Assembly (NCBI GenBank): GCA_018433885.1
Contig: JAHDQK010000013.1
Coordinates: 62,001-126,000 of the forward strand
DNA length: 64,000 bases
Source: Candidatus Cloacimonadota bacterium
GTDB taxonomy: Bacteria; Cloacimonadota; Cloacimonadia; Cloacimonadales; Cloacimonadaceae
Reading direction: 5' to 3'
Shown piece after piece: positions 35,545-45,306 of the stretch; position 1 is the stretch's first letter, and each line of letters opens with the position of its first letter. The position numbers were made by a program, and so were the translations under genes. The notes under the pieces are model-generated. The model was not told where the DNA came from, did no database searches, and worked only from the letters and a program-made list of their open reading frames with translations.

Positions 35545-38500
35545 TTCATTAGAATCATTTTTTTACTGATTGAGTGATTACCGCTCTGCAAACGATAGCT
35601 ATAGATACCACTGGCAACCGAATTCCCACGGGAATCCTTACCATCCCAAGTAATTGCACTATGCCCCGCAGGCATATCGCGGTCGGCGAGAACATTTACC
35701 AGCTGACCTTTCAGATTATAAATGCTTAGTTTCACTTTGCCTGATTGGGGCAGATAGAACCCGATATTGGTATTTGGATTGAAGGGATTAGGGTAGTTTT
35801 GCATCAGCGTGAGCTGAGCAGGAATCACAACTATATCCCCATTGGCACTTGGGTCTGCTTCCACCCTCACATCGTCTATATACCAGCCTTCACCAGCCAC
35901 ATATCCATCGCTACCAAAGACAAATCTGAACTGAGCCGTCCCTGTTACGTCGCCCAGATTGAAGGTCGCTTCCGTCCAATCAAATGTGCCGGAAAAAACA
36001 GGTGTATTTGTTGGGAATGGTGACGCAGGATTGCTATAGATAGTATAGGGATATCCACCTTCGGGAACAATAGAATTCCAGGTGCCACCATTTAGAGACA
36101 TCTGTACCATACCTCCGTCCCATGCCCGATTCGGATAGTCGTCGTGATTTTCCGCGTCCATATAGTGCCAAAATTTCAAGGTACTGTTGGAGGTAACCGC
36201 AATTTCCGGTGATATCAAAGCACCATATGCACTGGAGCCATATTGGGCATTGCCTTGTCCGCCAAACTTCATAGACCACAATCCGCCGGGAGTATTGTTT
36301 CGGGTAGAAGAGCGGTGCCATTGGTCGAGATACTGTTGATTCAATTGCGCGCTGCTCCAATTCTGATAGTCTGGTTCAAATCCATAGTTCATCAAACCAA
36401 TGTGAACCATGAATCTTCCTTCCAAACTACTTCCATTTTCGGCAGCGATCAGGTAATACATCCCTAGAGCAGTACCTATTTCCGCGTCGGAAGAGATGCT
36501 GATCGGGATCACCTGAGAATAGCTTTGGTTTTCTCCAGAATAGACTGGTTGCAGGGCTACTTCATACAGGTCGGAGCTAATCTGGGGATCATCGGGAAAG
36601 ATCAAGATAACAGGATTATAGGCATTACCACTGCCGGTATTGCCCAGTTCAAAACTGATGCTGGCGTTATCACCAGGCATCACATACTGTCCCGGCGCAT
36701 GCACTTGATAACCGTTCATGGACAAGATAGGTGCTGCAAGACGAATGCGATGATAGGATTGTGTATTGTGCTCCCCATAAGAAGCGGAAAACACCAGAGT
36801 AGCCAGACTGTGGTCAGCAAAGGATCCCACCACTTTTACTCGGAAGGCATCGCTGGCGTCCAAGCTATCACCCGCAGCCACATCGTTGAAACTATAGCTG
36901 CCCTGAAGAATCTCGATATTGGAAGATTGACTGCTGAGGGTGATCGTGCCAGAGCCTACCAGATTTACCAGACCCATATTTTTGATCGAGGTGGAAATCG
37001 CGAGCTCTTCCCCTGTGTGCAACAAACCATCTTCATCGTCCACCAAAACGTTTTCGCATACGATGTATGGCATCTGGCTAGCTGTCACGTAAACAGTGGA
37101 GGTGAAAGGATGGAAATTGGGAGCCGTTACAAATACCTGATACTGCCCGGGAACAAGGTTTTGCAGAAGCATTACGCTGATGTTGCCCAGTTCGTCTGCC
37201 TGAGTCTCAAACACCAGTTCACCATCCAGCTTAAGTTTGAATCGGGCGTTAGGAGCGTTGCTTGTAATTGCATAAGAATTTAGCCCCACCAACCAGGATT
37301 CGGGCAGATTCACCGTCATATATTGTGGAGTATCACTCCAGATGCTCATTGCGGGGCATCCAAACAGGTTGGTCTCGTAGCTCACCCAATACATCACAGG
37401 GTTGTTTGTGATATAGGGGATGTTATCTATCTTCGAATCTACGAGGGTATAGCCCAATTCGTGTATGTCTTCGCCAAAGATAGCGTCAATATATTGGCGG
37501 TGAAATTTCTGGCTAGCACCGTTTGTAGAGCCCTGAACACCCCAACCATAGCGGGAGTGGGAGATCATACCCGCGGCTGCCGTGGGAATTGAAGTGAACT
37601 TCTCTGTAATACTATCCGAGGTATAGTTTCCGGGAGAGGTATCTCTATTATCAAAACTTCCGGCGTAGCAGCCTTGGGTAAAGTAGATCGAGAAGTTGTT
37701 TGTAGCTCCGTTATTTGTGATGGTAGTGGCAGTAACTCCGTTGTTGGAAAGCCTCATGTTATATGTGGTAGCAGAGTGACCAAGGTGGTTTACCAAGTTC
37801 GCCCCTTCAGAGAGTAGTGGTCTTACCTGCGCAGGTCCCCACGCATCGGCATAACCGTAAGTTCTGTCGTACAAAGTGCTGATATCCCAACTCTGGGGAA
37901 CGCCAACGGTGCTGTAACCATTTGCGGCAGAGCTTCCGATCATCTCGTCCATATAATCTCCTGCCCAGGTGGGTCCATCCCAAAGCCATTCGCCGATGAA
38001 GCTAACAGTGGTAATCTCATTTTCCACCGGAAGCATTTGATACAGGGTGATTTTATTGATCTGATTAGCAATCTCTGCATCATCGTTGTAGCAAATCCTG
38101 CCGACGGCAAGCTCCGGCATCAAATCCGCTTCCATAGCTTCTCCCCAGAAGGCATCACCATCATTGTTCCAATTTCCATCCAAGCAGGAATAATACATAT
38201 CTGCAGGGATGTCTGTATCGCGTTCGCCGCCGCTACCCATATCCACCAAGAAGCCACGGTGGGGAATTACGTCAGTATCTCCACCCAAGAGAACATAGCG
38301 CAAAGGATTTGCCTGATAGATGCTAATAATGTAATTACGTATCTTTTCCTGAAGATCCTGCCCTGACCCGGAAGCAGCGATTTCTGAAACCGGTTTGATC
38401 ATCACGGAGATGCCGGAGTTCTCATAATAATCCGCCAGAGGTTGCCAGTTGCCAAGCTTTTTCCCGTCAATTATCATCAGGTATTCTACTCCACCGTCAC

Positions 38501-39125
38501 GAAAACTATTGTACCGAGGTAAGGCATGAGGATTGTCGATGCTATTGTGAAGTCTATGAGCGGTAAAGGAATCTTGTTTAAGAAGATCAAGAGCCGCCTG
38601 AGCTCGTTCTTGGGCAATATATTTGATCTCCACGGTCACGTTTTTGTAGAAGATCAATTCATCCCGTAAGGGGTAATAGTCAAATGCACTAAAAGTTCCG
38701 AATGCCACAGGATGGCCTGAGAGAAATTCCGTAAGCAAGCCTTTGGCAGGATCTGCGGGAAATGCACTGGAAGACTCATAGATCGCGGGATTCGGGGCTA
38801 CAGCTTCTTCAAGAATCGGATGTGAAAGTGGATATTGAGGCTGTACCGGCGCAATTTTCCCTTTTAGAGGGATGCTTGTTGCTCCCTCGCGTTTGATGAT
38901 CACTTCTCTGCCCTCGGTACCGAGAGGTAAAAGTAAACTAAAACCATAAAAGGGTAAATCTGGATCACCGGGAGTGCCATAACTTTCTGCACCCGCAAGT
39001 TTGATCTGAATACCGTGTTGATTCTCCAAGATAACTGGATAATCGAGTTGATACGTGTGGGTGATGCTGGCGCTTAGCACCACGAACATTATAAGCATGC
39101 TAAAGCATAAGGTCAACGACTTCAT
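35541..39125 (-). CDS. Secreted gingipain-like (C25) cysteine peptidase with C-terminal sorting domain
   Basis: This large protein of about 1194 residues has a signal peptide (MKSLTLCFSMLIMFVVLSAS), a propeptide-like N-terminus and a C25 catalytic domain. The catalytic dyad appears as His in NHLGHSATT (about residue 450) and Cys in FTQGCYAGSFD (about 485). Ig-like and jelly-roll modules follow, including a GWYIDDVRVE segment. The last 85 residues are a FlgD-like/type IX sorting domain starting LMQNYPNPFNPNTNIGF. In gingipains this tail directs export across the outer membrane. The ATG at 39125 is chosen for its AAGGAAGAG box. It leads an operon with the sirtuin and cyclase genes. Confidence 0.93.
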   Translation of the reverse strand: MKSLTLCFSMLIMFVVLSASITHTYQLDYPVILENQHGIQIKLAGAESYGTPGDPDLPFYGFSLLLPLGTEGREVIIKREGATSIPLKGKIAPVQPQYPLSHPILEEAVAPNPAIYESSSAFPADPAKGLLTEFLSGHPVAFGTFSAFDYYPLRDELIFYKNVTVEIKYIAQERAQAALDLLKQDSFTAHRLHNSIDNPHALPRYNSFRDGGVEYLMIIDGKKLGNWQPLADYYENSGISVMIKPVSEIAASGSGQDLQEKIRNYIISIYQANPLRYVLLGGDTDVIPHRGFLVDMGSGGERDTDIPADMYYSCLDGNWNNDGDAFWGEAMEADLMPELAVGRICYNDDAEIANQINKITLYQMLPVENEITTVSFIGEWLWDGPTWAGDYMDEMIGSSAANGYSTVGVPQSWDISTLYDRTYGYADAWGPAQVRPLLSEGANLVNHLGHSATTYNMRLSNNGVTATTITNNGATNNFSIYFTQGCYAGSFDNRDTSPGNYTSDSITEKFTSIPTAAAGMISHSRYGWGVQGSTNGASQKFHRQYIDAIFGEDIHELGYTLVDSKIDNIPYITNNPVMYWVSYETNLFGCPAMSIWSDTPQYMTVNLPESWLVGLNSYAITSNAPNARFKLKLDGELVFETQADELGNISVMLLQNLVPGQYQVFVTAPNFHPFTSTVYVTASQMPYIVCENVLVDDEDGLLHTGEELAISTSIKNMGLVNLVGSGTITLSSQSSNIEILQGSYSFNDVAAGDSLDASDAFRVKVVGSFADHSLATLVFSASYGEHNTQSYHRIRLAAPILSMNGYQVHAPGQYVMPGDNASISFELGNTGSGNAYNPVILIFPDDPQISSDLYEVALQPVYSGENQSYSQVIPISISSDAEIGTALGMYYLIAAENGSSLEGRFMVHIGLMNYGFEPDYQNWSSAQLNQQYLDQWHRSSTRNNTPGGLWSMKFGGQGNAQYGSSAYGALISPEIAVTSNSTLKFWHYMDAENHDDYPNRAWDGGMVQMSLNGGTWNSIVPEGGYPYTIYSNPASPFPTNTPVFSGTFDWTEATFNLGDVTGTAQFRFVFGSDGYVAGEGWYIDDVRVEADPSANGDIVVIPAQLTLMQNYPNPFNPNTNIGFYLPQSGKVKLSIYNLKGQLVNVLADRDMPAGHSAITWDGKDSRGNSVASGIYSYRLQSGNHSISKKMILMK

Positions 39126-39294
39126 AGCTCTTCCTTGTAAAATGATAATTTTATTCATGCCTACTCAAGATGCAAGGCACATTCCAAATCTGCAATTATC
39201 AAACGGATCATGCGGGAATAATGAAACGTTTTGGACCCTGGATTTTCTATATAACCCTATAGCCCCATTTCCCCGCTCCCCTTCATATACTCAC

Positions 39295-39380
39295 CCCCAT
39301 TTATCGCAGGAGTCCAGAAGCCGTGTCCGTGCAGTGATCACTCCTAATTCACGGCTTCTGGACTCCTTTGCTGAATGGGG
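39295..39380. repeat. Dispersed intergenic palindrome, copy 3 (perfect long stem)
   Basis: Ends CCCCATT (39295-39301) and AATGGGG (39374-39380) match the other copies. Inside, 18-bp perfect arms (39308-39325 and 39350-39367, AGGAGTCCAGAAGCCGTG and its complement) enclose a 24-nt loop containing GTGCAGTGATCAC. It lies between the argF terminator and the C25 start. Confidence 0.8.
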
Positions 39381-39414
39381 ATGAATAGCCCTTGTTAAAG
39401 GAGATTTATATATG

Positions 39415-39441
39415 AAAAAAGACCTCCGGAAAGGAGGTCTT
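39415..39441 (-). terminator. Rho-independent terminator of argF
   Basis: AAGACCTCC (39419-39427) and GGAGGTCTT (39433-39441) form a 9-bp stem with a 5-nt loop. On the minus strand it is followed by a run of Ts. It lies 24 bp after the argF stop. Confidence 0.88.
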
Positions 39442-39464
39442 ATACTTACTTTATTAAATCTGGT

Positions 39465-40466
39465 TTATTGACCCAGAGTAGCTACCATCACTGCTTTGAT
39501 GGTGTGCATCCGGTTTTCAGCTTCATCGAATACTACGGAGTTGGGACCTTCGAACACGTCATCGGTAACTTCCATGGCTGTAAGACCAAACTTCTCGTGG
39601 ATATCCTTGCCAACCTTTGTGTTCAGATCATGGAAAGCCGGCAGACAATGCATAAAGAGAGTACCAGGTTTTCCAGTTTTCTTCATCATCTCAGCGTTCA
39701 CCTGATAGGGTTTGAGCAGTTTAATGCGTTTTTCCCAAACGCTATCCGGCTCGCCCATGGAGACCCAAACGTCTGTGTAGATCACATCTGCGCCTTTCAC
39801 ACCTTTGGCGATATCATCTGTAATGGTGATCTTGGCACCGGTTTCTTGGGCTACTGCTTTGCATTTATCCAGCAGTTTCTTCTCTGGGAAGAGCGATTTC
39901 GGGCTCACAATGCGGAAATCCATTCCTGTCTTCGCTGCCCCGATCATCAAGGCGTTTGCAACGTTGTTGCGGCCGTCTCCGGCATAGACGAAAGTGATCT
40001 CGGAACAAGGCTTGTTCAGATGCTCCATAGCGGTAAGGAAATCCGCCAAAACTTGGGTGGGGTGATCTTGGTCGGTTAAGCCGTTCCAAACCGGGACTCC
40101 AGCGTATTTCGCCAGTTCTTCCACGATCTCTTGTCCATAACCGCGATACTCTATGCCATCATACATTCTACCCAACACTCTGGCTGTATCGGCGATGGAT
40201 TCTTTCTTTCCCATCTGGCTTCCAGTGGGACCCAGATAGGTAACATGCGCGCCTTGATCAAGAGCTGCTACTTCAAAAGCGCAGCGGGTACGAGTGCTGT
40301 CTTTTTCGAAGATCAGAGCGATGTTTTTTCCTTTGAGCTTTTGCTGTTCTGTTCCGGCATATTTCGCTCTTTTAAGTTCCATAGATAGATCCAGGAGGAA
40401 TTTTACTTCTTGGGGAGTGAAATCCATCAGGGTCAGGAAGTGTCTGTTTCTGAGATTAAAAGCCAT
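39465..40466 (-). CDS. argF: Ornithine carbamoyltransferase
   Basis: This enzyme makes citrulline from ornithine and carbamoyl phosphate, or the reverse in arginine fermentation. Signatures are the carbamoyl-phosphate site STRTR (57-61), [10 protein letters not shown] (134-143) and the ornithine-site HCLPAFHD (273-280). The length of 333 residues suits both anabolic ArgF and catabolic ArcB. No arcA, arcC, argG or argH lies in the window, so the direction cannot be decided. AAGGAGC precedes the ATG, and a terminator follows, so it appears to be a single-gene unit. Confidence 0.94.
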   Translation of the reverse strand: MAFNLRNRHFLTLMDFTPQEVKFLLDLSMELKRAKYAGTEQQKLKGKNIALIFEKDSTRTRCAFEVAALDQGAHVTYLGPTGSQMGKKESIADTARVLGRMYDGIEYRGYGQEIVEELAKYAGVPVWNGLTDQDHPTQVLADFLTAMEHLNKPCSEITFVYAGDGRNNVANALMIGAAKTGMDFRIVSPKSLFPEKKLLDKCKAVAQETGAKITITDDIAKGVKGADVIYTDVWVSMGEPDSVWEKRIKLLKPYQVNAEMMKKTGKPGTLFMHCLPAFHDLNTKVGKDIHEKFGLTAMEVTDDVFEGPNSVVFDEAENRMHTIKAVMVATLGQ

Positions 40467-40529
40467 GTTTAGCTCCTTTTCGTTATGATTTTTCTTACAC
40501 GTGCCAATTTAAAAAAACATAGAAATAGG

Positions 40530-40546
40530 GCAAGGATTTTCCTTGC
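40530..40546. promoter_or_regulatory. Small hairpin upstream of argF
   Basis: GCAAGGA (40530-40536) and TCCTTGC (40540-40546) with a 3-nt loop, 64 bp before the argF start, in the divergent gap to the TolC gene. It could shape the argF leader; no ARG-box-like sequence was found. Confidence 0.3.
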
Positions 40547-40621
40547 ACAAATCAAGCCCCTGGATATTTTGCACCAATGTACCTTCCTGCTCAGGATTTA
40601 TCGCAGGGATTGGCTCCCAGA

Positions 40622-40639
40622 CATGTAATACTGTACATG
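40622..40639. promoter_or_regulatory. Palindrome upstream of the TolC-MacAB operon
   Basis: CATGTA (40622-40627) and TACATG (40634-40639) form an 18-bp inverted repeat 33 bp before the TolC start. It has the size of a repressor operator, but no regulator gene is adjacent. Confidence 0.3.
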
Positions 40640-40671
40640 AAAGAGGAATTAACTATATAAAAAGAGGCAAT

Positions 40672-41916
40672 ATGAAACGCTACCTTCTACTCCTCATGCT
40701 TTTGCCTGTGTTGCTTGCGGCACAGGAATATACCATTGATCAACTGATGGAAAATGGCTTGCAACACAGTTACTTGCTACGTAAACAAAACCTCAATACG
40801 GAATCTGCTTACAGTTCCCTGCGATCATCTAAATGGAATCTGTTGCCCAATGCGGATCTCTCTTTGGATGTAAGCCAAGATATTGATCCGATCTCACCCA
40901 AAAGTGGATTGACCAGCTCGGCTGGGGTTCAGATCAGCAAAACTATCAGCCTGAATGATCCCGCCTACTTCGGTTATCGTCAAGCTCTGATCGACCGGGA
41001 TACTGCAGATTTGGAGATGCAACAAAGCCGCGGTGCCTATGCCTACCAAGTAGTGCAGGCTTATCTGGAGGCTCTATCTGCCAGTAAAAGAAAAAGCTCG
41101 CTGGAAGAAAATCTCGCGATTCAAACCAGAGTATTTGAACAAAGCCAAGTAATGCTGCAATTGGGAAAAACCACTCCCTTTGAAGTGAAGCAAAACGAGA
41201 TTGCCGTGATGAACTCCAGAATCAGTATCATTCAGTTGGAAAACAGCATCCGAAACTCCAGAGCACGTCTGTTCTCCTTGGTTAACATGCAAGACGAAGG
41301 TCTTCCTTTGGCAGATATCAGCGTAGATCTGGATAAGGAAATCCCCAGCTACAACGCGGATGATATGATTCAGATTAAGCTATTGGAAAAATCACTTAAG
41401 AAAAACGACTTGAACCTCACTCAGAGCCGTCTGGAATACCTACCCCGGTTATCGCTATCCTATGGTCTAGCCCGCCGAGTTTCAGGGGATGATTTTAATT
41501 TTGATAGCTATAACACGGTTCACAGCGTGGGCATGAATTTATCCTATTCACTGTGGAACTTCTTCACAAACAACGAAACTAACACTCGCACCAAAATCGC
41601 TCGGCAGAATACGGTTCTCAGCTTGGAAGACAGCCGGGATCAAAGCCGCAGATCCTACGATAGCGCCACTCAGGAACTACAATATCTATTGCGCTTGGAC
41701 GACCTGTATCGCGAAAAGTTGGATCAATCCACAGCACAAATCCGCATAGCGGAAGAACGCTATCGCCTTGGGCTTATTCAGCTCTTAGAGCTCGACAAAA
41801 CACGTACCGAATACATCGACGCGGATATTCAATACAATTCGAACAGATACCAAATCATACAAAAACAAGAAGAGATAAACAATCTGCTTTCTAGACAGAT
41901 AATGGGCAAATGGTGA
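40672..41916 (+). CDS. TolC-family outer membrane efflux protein
   Basis: The protein of about 414 residues has a signal peptide (MKRYLLLLMLLPVLLAAQ, probable cleavage before EYTIDQL) and two long coiled-coil repeat regions typical of TolC channels, for example AQLGKTTPFEVKQNEIAVM-like and the C-terminal AEERYRLGLIQLLELDKTRTEYIDA. It forms the outer-membrane exit duct of a tripartite pump. The ATG at 40672 follows AAGAGG; an upstream reading from 40543 would place 43 residues before the signal peptide. macA and macB follow with overlaps or gaps of a few bases, so it probably works with them. It may also serve the RND pair at 54262-58556, which has no outer-membrane gene. Confidence 0.92.
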   Translation: MKRYLLLLMLLPVLLAAQEYTIDQLMENGLQHSYLLRKQNLNTESAYSSLRSSKWNLLPNADLSLDVSQDIDPISPKSGLTSSAGVQISKTISLNDPAYFGYRQALIDRDTADLEMQQSRGAYAYQVVQAYLEALSASKRKSSLEENLAIQTRVFEQSQVMLQLGKTTPFEVKQNEIAVMNSRISIIQLENSIRNSRARLFSLVNMQDEGLPLADISVDLDKEIPSYNADDMIQIKLLEKSLKKNDLNLTQSRLEYLPRLSLSYGLARRVSGDDFNFDSYNTVHSVGMNLSYSLWNFFTNNETNTRTKIARQNTVLSLEDSRDQSRRSYDSATQELQYLLRLDDLYREKLDQSTAQIRIAEERYRLGLIQLLELDKTRTEYIDADIQYNSNRYQIIQKQEEINNLLSRQIMGKW

Positions 41917-41918
41917 AC

Positions 41919-43223
41919 ATGAAAAAATATATTAAATACGTCCTGATCCTCGCTCTGATCATCGTGGCATTCATATTGTGGAATAACTATCGCAAAGCGA
42001 AGAAAGCTCCTGAATGGCGAACTGATAGCCCTTCCCAAGGTTCTGTGCGGGAGGTGGTCACAGCCACCGGCTCTCTGAATCCCTACGTTCTGGTAAATGT
42101 AGGTACCGAGGTTAGTGGCAAGATAGAAAAACTATATAAGGATTACAACGATGTAGTACGCCGCGGAGAGCTTCTGGCAAAACTCGATACAGAATTGCTT
42201 GCTACCTCCCTGGAAGCTGCCCGGGGAGATCTTGCCAAAGCTCAGACAGCCCTGGATGAAGCAGAACTGGATTACAACTTACAGAACGAGCTGTTTGAGC
42301 GCAATATGAGCCCGGAATACGACCTCAAAAAGGCTAGATTTCGGGTGCAAACAGCTCAACAGAACCTGGCTAATGCGCGTCTAAGCCTGCAACGTGCAGA
42401 AAAGAACTTGGCAAATGCCCACATCACCAGTCCCATCGATGGAGTGATCGTCTCCCGGGCTGTGGACGAAGGTCAGACAGTGGCTGCCAGCTTGAACTCC
42501 CCCACTTTATTCATAATCGCGAATAATCTGGACCGGATGCAGATCACTGCGGGCGTAGATGAAGCCGATATCGGCAAGATAAAGCTGGATATGCCAGTTG
42601 AGTTCTCTGTAGATGCCCACCCCAATCAGAGATTCCTCGGCAGTGTTCAGCAAGTGCGGTTAAATCCCAGCACGGAATCCAATGTGGTAACATATAGCGT
42701 TATTATTGATGCTCAAAACCCTGAACGCAGATTGCTGCCGGGAATGACTACGAACGTCACATTCATCATAAACTCACGCGAGGATGTTGTGCGCATCCCG
42801 GAAAGCGCCACTAGATTCCGCCCCAGCAAAGAGGTATGGGAACAATTTGGACTCAAATGGGATGACGAGCTCTTGAACGCAGGCAGAAAAGCCATTCAGG
42901 ATGCCATGAATAAACAAAGCTCTGCTCCCGATTCACAAACTGCTAAAAACGAGACAACTAGTAAGACCCCCGCTCATCCGCGGAGGCAGGGTATTCGCCA
43001 GGGTCAAGATAGAGAAGCTGGATCCACCTCCAGAATGTCCATCGTGTGGCTGCTCAAAGATAATCTCCCTCAACCCTTGGCTGTGCGAACGGGTGTCTCC
43101 GACGGAGCTTTTGTGGAATTGATCGATGAACTCCCTCAAGACGCGCGTTTGGTAACAGGAGTAATCTACAACGATACTAAACAGGCTAACCAGAACTCCG
43201 CTCCCGGCATGAGAAGATTCTGA
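41919..43223 (+). CDS. MacA-like periplasmic adaptor (membrane fusion protein)
   Basis: The protein has one N-terminal membrane helix (YVLILALIIVAFILW) and the usual adaptor layout: a split lipoyl-like domain (NVGTEVSGKIEKLYKDYNDVVRRGELLAKLD and AHITSPIDGVIVSRAVDEGQTV), an alpha-hairpin between them (about 85-155) and a beta-barrel. Near residue 300 an insertion rich in Lys, Arg and Ser with PRRQGIRQGQDRE interrupts the last domain, longer than usual for MacA. The start may be 41919 (MKKYIKY) or the ATG at 41910; neither has a clear ribosome-binding site, so coupling to the TolC stop is likely. It bridges the TolC channel and the MacB transporter. Confidence 0.92.
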   Translation: MKKYIKYVLILALIIVAFILWNNYRKAKKAPEWRTDSPSQGSVREVVTATGSLNPYVLVNVGTEVSGKIEKLYKDYNDVVRRGELLAKLDTELLATSLEAARGDLAKAQTALDEAELDYNLQNELFERNMSPEYDLKKARFRVQTAQQNLANARLSLQRAEKNLANAHITSPIDGVIVSRAVDEGQTVAASLNSPTLFIIANNLDRMQITAGVDEADIGKIKLDMPVEFSVDAHPNQRFLGSVQQVRLNPSTESNVVTYSVIIDAQNPERRLLPGMTTNVTFIINSREDVVRIPESATRFRPSKEVWEQFGLKWDDELLNAGRKAIQDAMNKQSSAPDSQTAKNETTSKTPAHPRRQGIRQGQDREAGSTSRMSIVWLLKDNLPQPLAVRTGVSDGAFVELIDELPQDARLVTGVIYNDTKQANQNSAPGMRRF

Positions 43224-43972
43224 TGACCAATACATTATTGACTACAAAATCACTATCAAAGACCTATATCATGGGCGACATCCAGGTGCACGCTCTGAGG
43301 CATGTGAATTTGGAAGTTCAGAAAGGAGATTTCATCGCGATCATGGGAGCCAGCGGTAGCGGTAAAACTACTTTCATGAACCTTCTGGGTTGTCTTGATA
43401 AACCTAGCGAGGGTGAGTATATTCTGGATGATATCCCAGTTCATCAGATGAATGAAGATGATCTCACAGTGATCCGCAATCAGAAGATCGGCTATGTGTT
43501 CCAGAGCTTCTACCTGCTACCCAGAACCACCGCCCTCGAAAACGTAGAACTCCCTCTTCTATATTGCCGCAAATGCAGTCTTCACGATAGACACCAAAAG
43601 GCCATTAAGGCATTGGAGATTGTAAATATAGCGGATAGAGCAAAACACTATCCCAATCAACTCTCTGGTGGGCAACAGCAACGCGTGGCTATCGCCAGAG
43701 CGATTGTAAACGATCCCTCCTTCATTCTTGCTGATGAGCCAACTGGAAATCTCGATACTCGCACAAGCATCGAGGTCATGGCGGTTTTTCAGCAACTACA
43801 TGCAAATGGTAAAACCATAGTTCTCGTAACTCATGAACCTGATATCGCCCAATATGCCCACCGTCACATTACTTTCAAGGATGGCAGAATAATCAGCGAT
43901 AAGCTAAACACCAATCCCAAGCACGCCACGCAGGACCTGTTGAACCTGCCTCAAACTGATGAGGAGGCATAA
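43223..43972 (+). CDS. MacB/LolD-type ABC transporter ATP-binding protein
   Basis: The 249-residue ATPase has Walker A GASGSGKT near residue 42, Q-loop [10 protein letters not shown], signature [15 protein letters not shown], Walker [13 protein letters not shown] and the H-loop VTHEPDIA. It powers the permease encoded next. In E. coli MacB the ATPase and permease are one chain; here they are two genes with a shared start/stop overlap (43972). It starts one base inside the adaptor stop codon (TGATG). Confidence 0.95.
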   Translation: MTNTLLTTKSLSKTYIMGDIQVHALRHVNLEVQKGDFIAIMGASGSGKTTFMNLLGCLDKPSEGEYILDDIPVHQMNEDDLTVIRNQKIGYVFQSFYLLPRTTALENVELPLLYCRKCSLHDRHQKAIKALEIVNIADRAKHYPNQLSGGQQQRVAIARAIVNDPSFILADEPTGNLDTRTSIEVMAVFQQLHANGKTIVLVTHEPDIAQYAHRHITFKDGRIISDKLNTNPKHATQDLLNLPQTDEEA

Positions 43973-45183
43973 TGTCTCTATTAGGAATTATCCGTATTGC
44001 CTTGAAATCACTTACAAGAAATAAAACCAGAACCTTCCTGACCATGCTGGGAATCATTATCGGTGTAGCCGCGGTGATAGCCATGCTAGCGATCGGTCAG
44101 GGTGCTCAAAAGATCGTGGAGGATCAGGTGAACTCCATGGGAACAAACGTGATCATGGTTTACTCAAACTTCAGCCAATCCGCCGTAAGGCAAGCTGCAG
44201 GTGGAGGAAACCTGTTGACCATTCAAGATGCCGAAGCTATCCGCGATCAACTGGACGGTGTGCTATACACCTCGCCAGTTTACAACAGTTGGGGACAACT
44301 TAAGTACGAAAGCAAAAACTGGCGTACTGGCATTATGGGAGTGGACGCAGATTACTTCTTTATCCGCGATATGCAAACCTCTGCTGGTGAACTGTTTTAT
44401 AGATCGGATGTGGAAAACGGTGCAAAAGTCTGTGTGATTGGCAAGACGGTGGCTGACAACCTCTTTGGGGATATCAACCCCGTGGGTAAGATAATCAGAA
44501 TCCGAAACATCCCCTTCACAGTAACTGGAGTGTTGACTGCCAAAGGGCAGAGCGTGATGGGCAACGATCAGGACGATGCCGTGATAGCCCCTTACACTAC
44601 CGTATATCAGAGGCTTCTGGGGCATCGCTGGCGCAATATGATGATAATGGTCTCAGCCGTAAGTAGGGATGCCATTCACATTGTTCAACAGGACATCATG
44701 GATCTGCTTCAAGCCCGCCATCGCGGCACCACCAGTGAAGAGTTTGTGGTAAGTTCTCAAACCGATCTGGCGGAAACCGCAAACAGTGTTTCTCATACTA
44801 TGACGATACTTTTGGCGTCCATTGCCGGTATATCGCTGCTTGTAGGTGGAATCGGTATCATGAACATTATGCTGGTCTCCGTTACGGAGAGGGTTAAAGA
44901 AATCGGCATTCGCATGGCTGTAGGAGCAGGAAAACGTGACGTGCTATTACAATTCATCATCGAAGCCATGGCAATCAGCATCATGGGGGGAATACTGGGC
45001 ATCCTGCTAGGATTCGGAGCCGCGCGTGTGGTAAGTAAGATCATGGACTGGAACATCGCAGTTACAGCATGGTCTATTCTCCTCTCTGTGGGATTCTCCA
45101 TGAGCATCGGTATCTTCTTTGGCTGGTATCCTGCCAAGAAGGCTGCCAACCTGAATCTTATCGATGCCCTGCGCTATGAATAG
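43972..45183 (+). CDS. MacB-like ABC transporter permease
   Basis: The 403-residue membrane protein has the MacB/FtsX topology: one N-terminal membrane helix (about 20-40, RTFLTMLGIIIGVAAVIAML), a large periplasmic MacB_PCD domain (about 45-270), and three C-terminal helices with the conserved GGIGIMNIMLVSVTERVKEIGIRMAVGA. MacB-type pumps use ATP to drive periplasmic substrates, such as peptides, macrolides or lipids, through MacA and TolC. The substrate here is unknown. It closes the operon. Confidence 0.94.
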   Translation: MSLLGIIRIALKSLTRNKTRTFLTMLGIIIGVAAVIAMLAIGQGAQKIVEDQVNSMGTNVIMVYSNFSQSAVRQAAGGGNLLTIQDAEAIRDQLDGVLYTSPVYNSWGQLKYESKNWRTGIMGVDADYFFIRDMQTSAGELFYRSDVENGAKVCVIGKTVADNLFGDINPVGKIIRIRNIPFTVTGVLTAKGQSVMGNDQDDAVIAPYTTVYQRLLGHRWRNMMIMVSAVSRDAIHIVQQDIMDLLQARHRGTTSEEFVVSSQTDLAETANSVSHTMTILLASIAGISLLVGGIGIMNIMLVSVTERVKEIGIRMAVGAGKRDVLLQFIIEAMAISIMGGILGILLGFGAARVVSKIMDWNIAVTAWSILLSVGFSMSIGIFFGWYPAKKAANLNLIDALRYE

Positions 45184-45250
45184 TAACGATATCCGAGAAG
45201 CACATGCAGAATCACTTACGCCAAAGATAAAAGCAAAGTGCAAAAGACCC

Positions 45251-45278
45251 TTGACAAATATTGCACACTACGTATAGA
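45251..45278 (+). promoter_or_regulatory. Sigma-70-type promoter of the outer-membrane protein gene
   Basis: Perfect TTGACA at 45251-45256, a 16-nt spacer, then TATAGA at 45273-45278. The ATG lies 28 nt downstream with AAGGAG before it. Confidence 0.75.
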
Positions 45279-45306
45279 AGTTAAACCAATAGATTAAGGA
45301 GCCATT

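Noticed and set aside
36525-37283. Long plus-strand frame of 252 codons opposite the C25 protease
   Set aside because: It lies wholly within the protease gene, has no ribosome-binding site and no recognisable domain.
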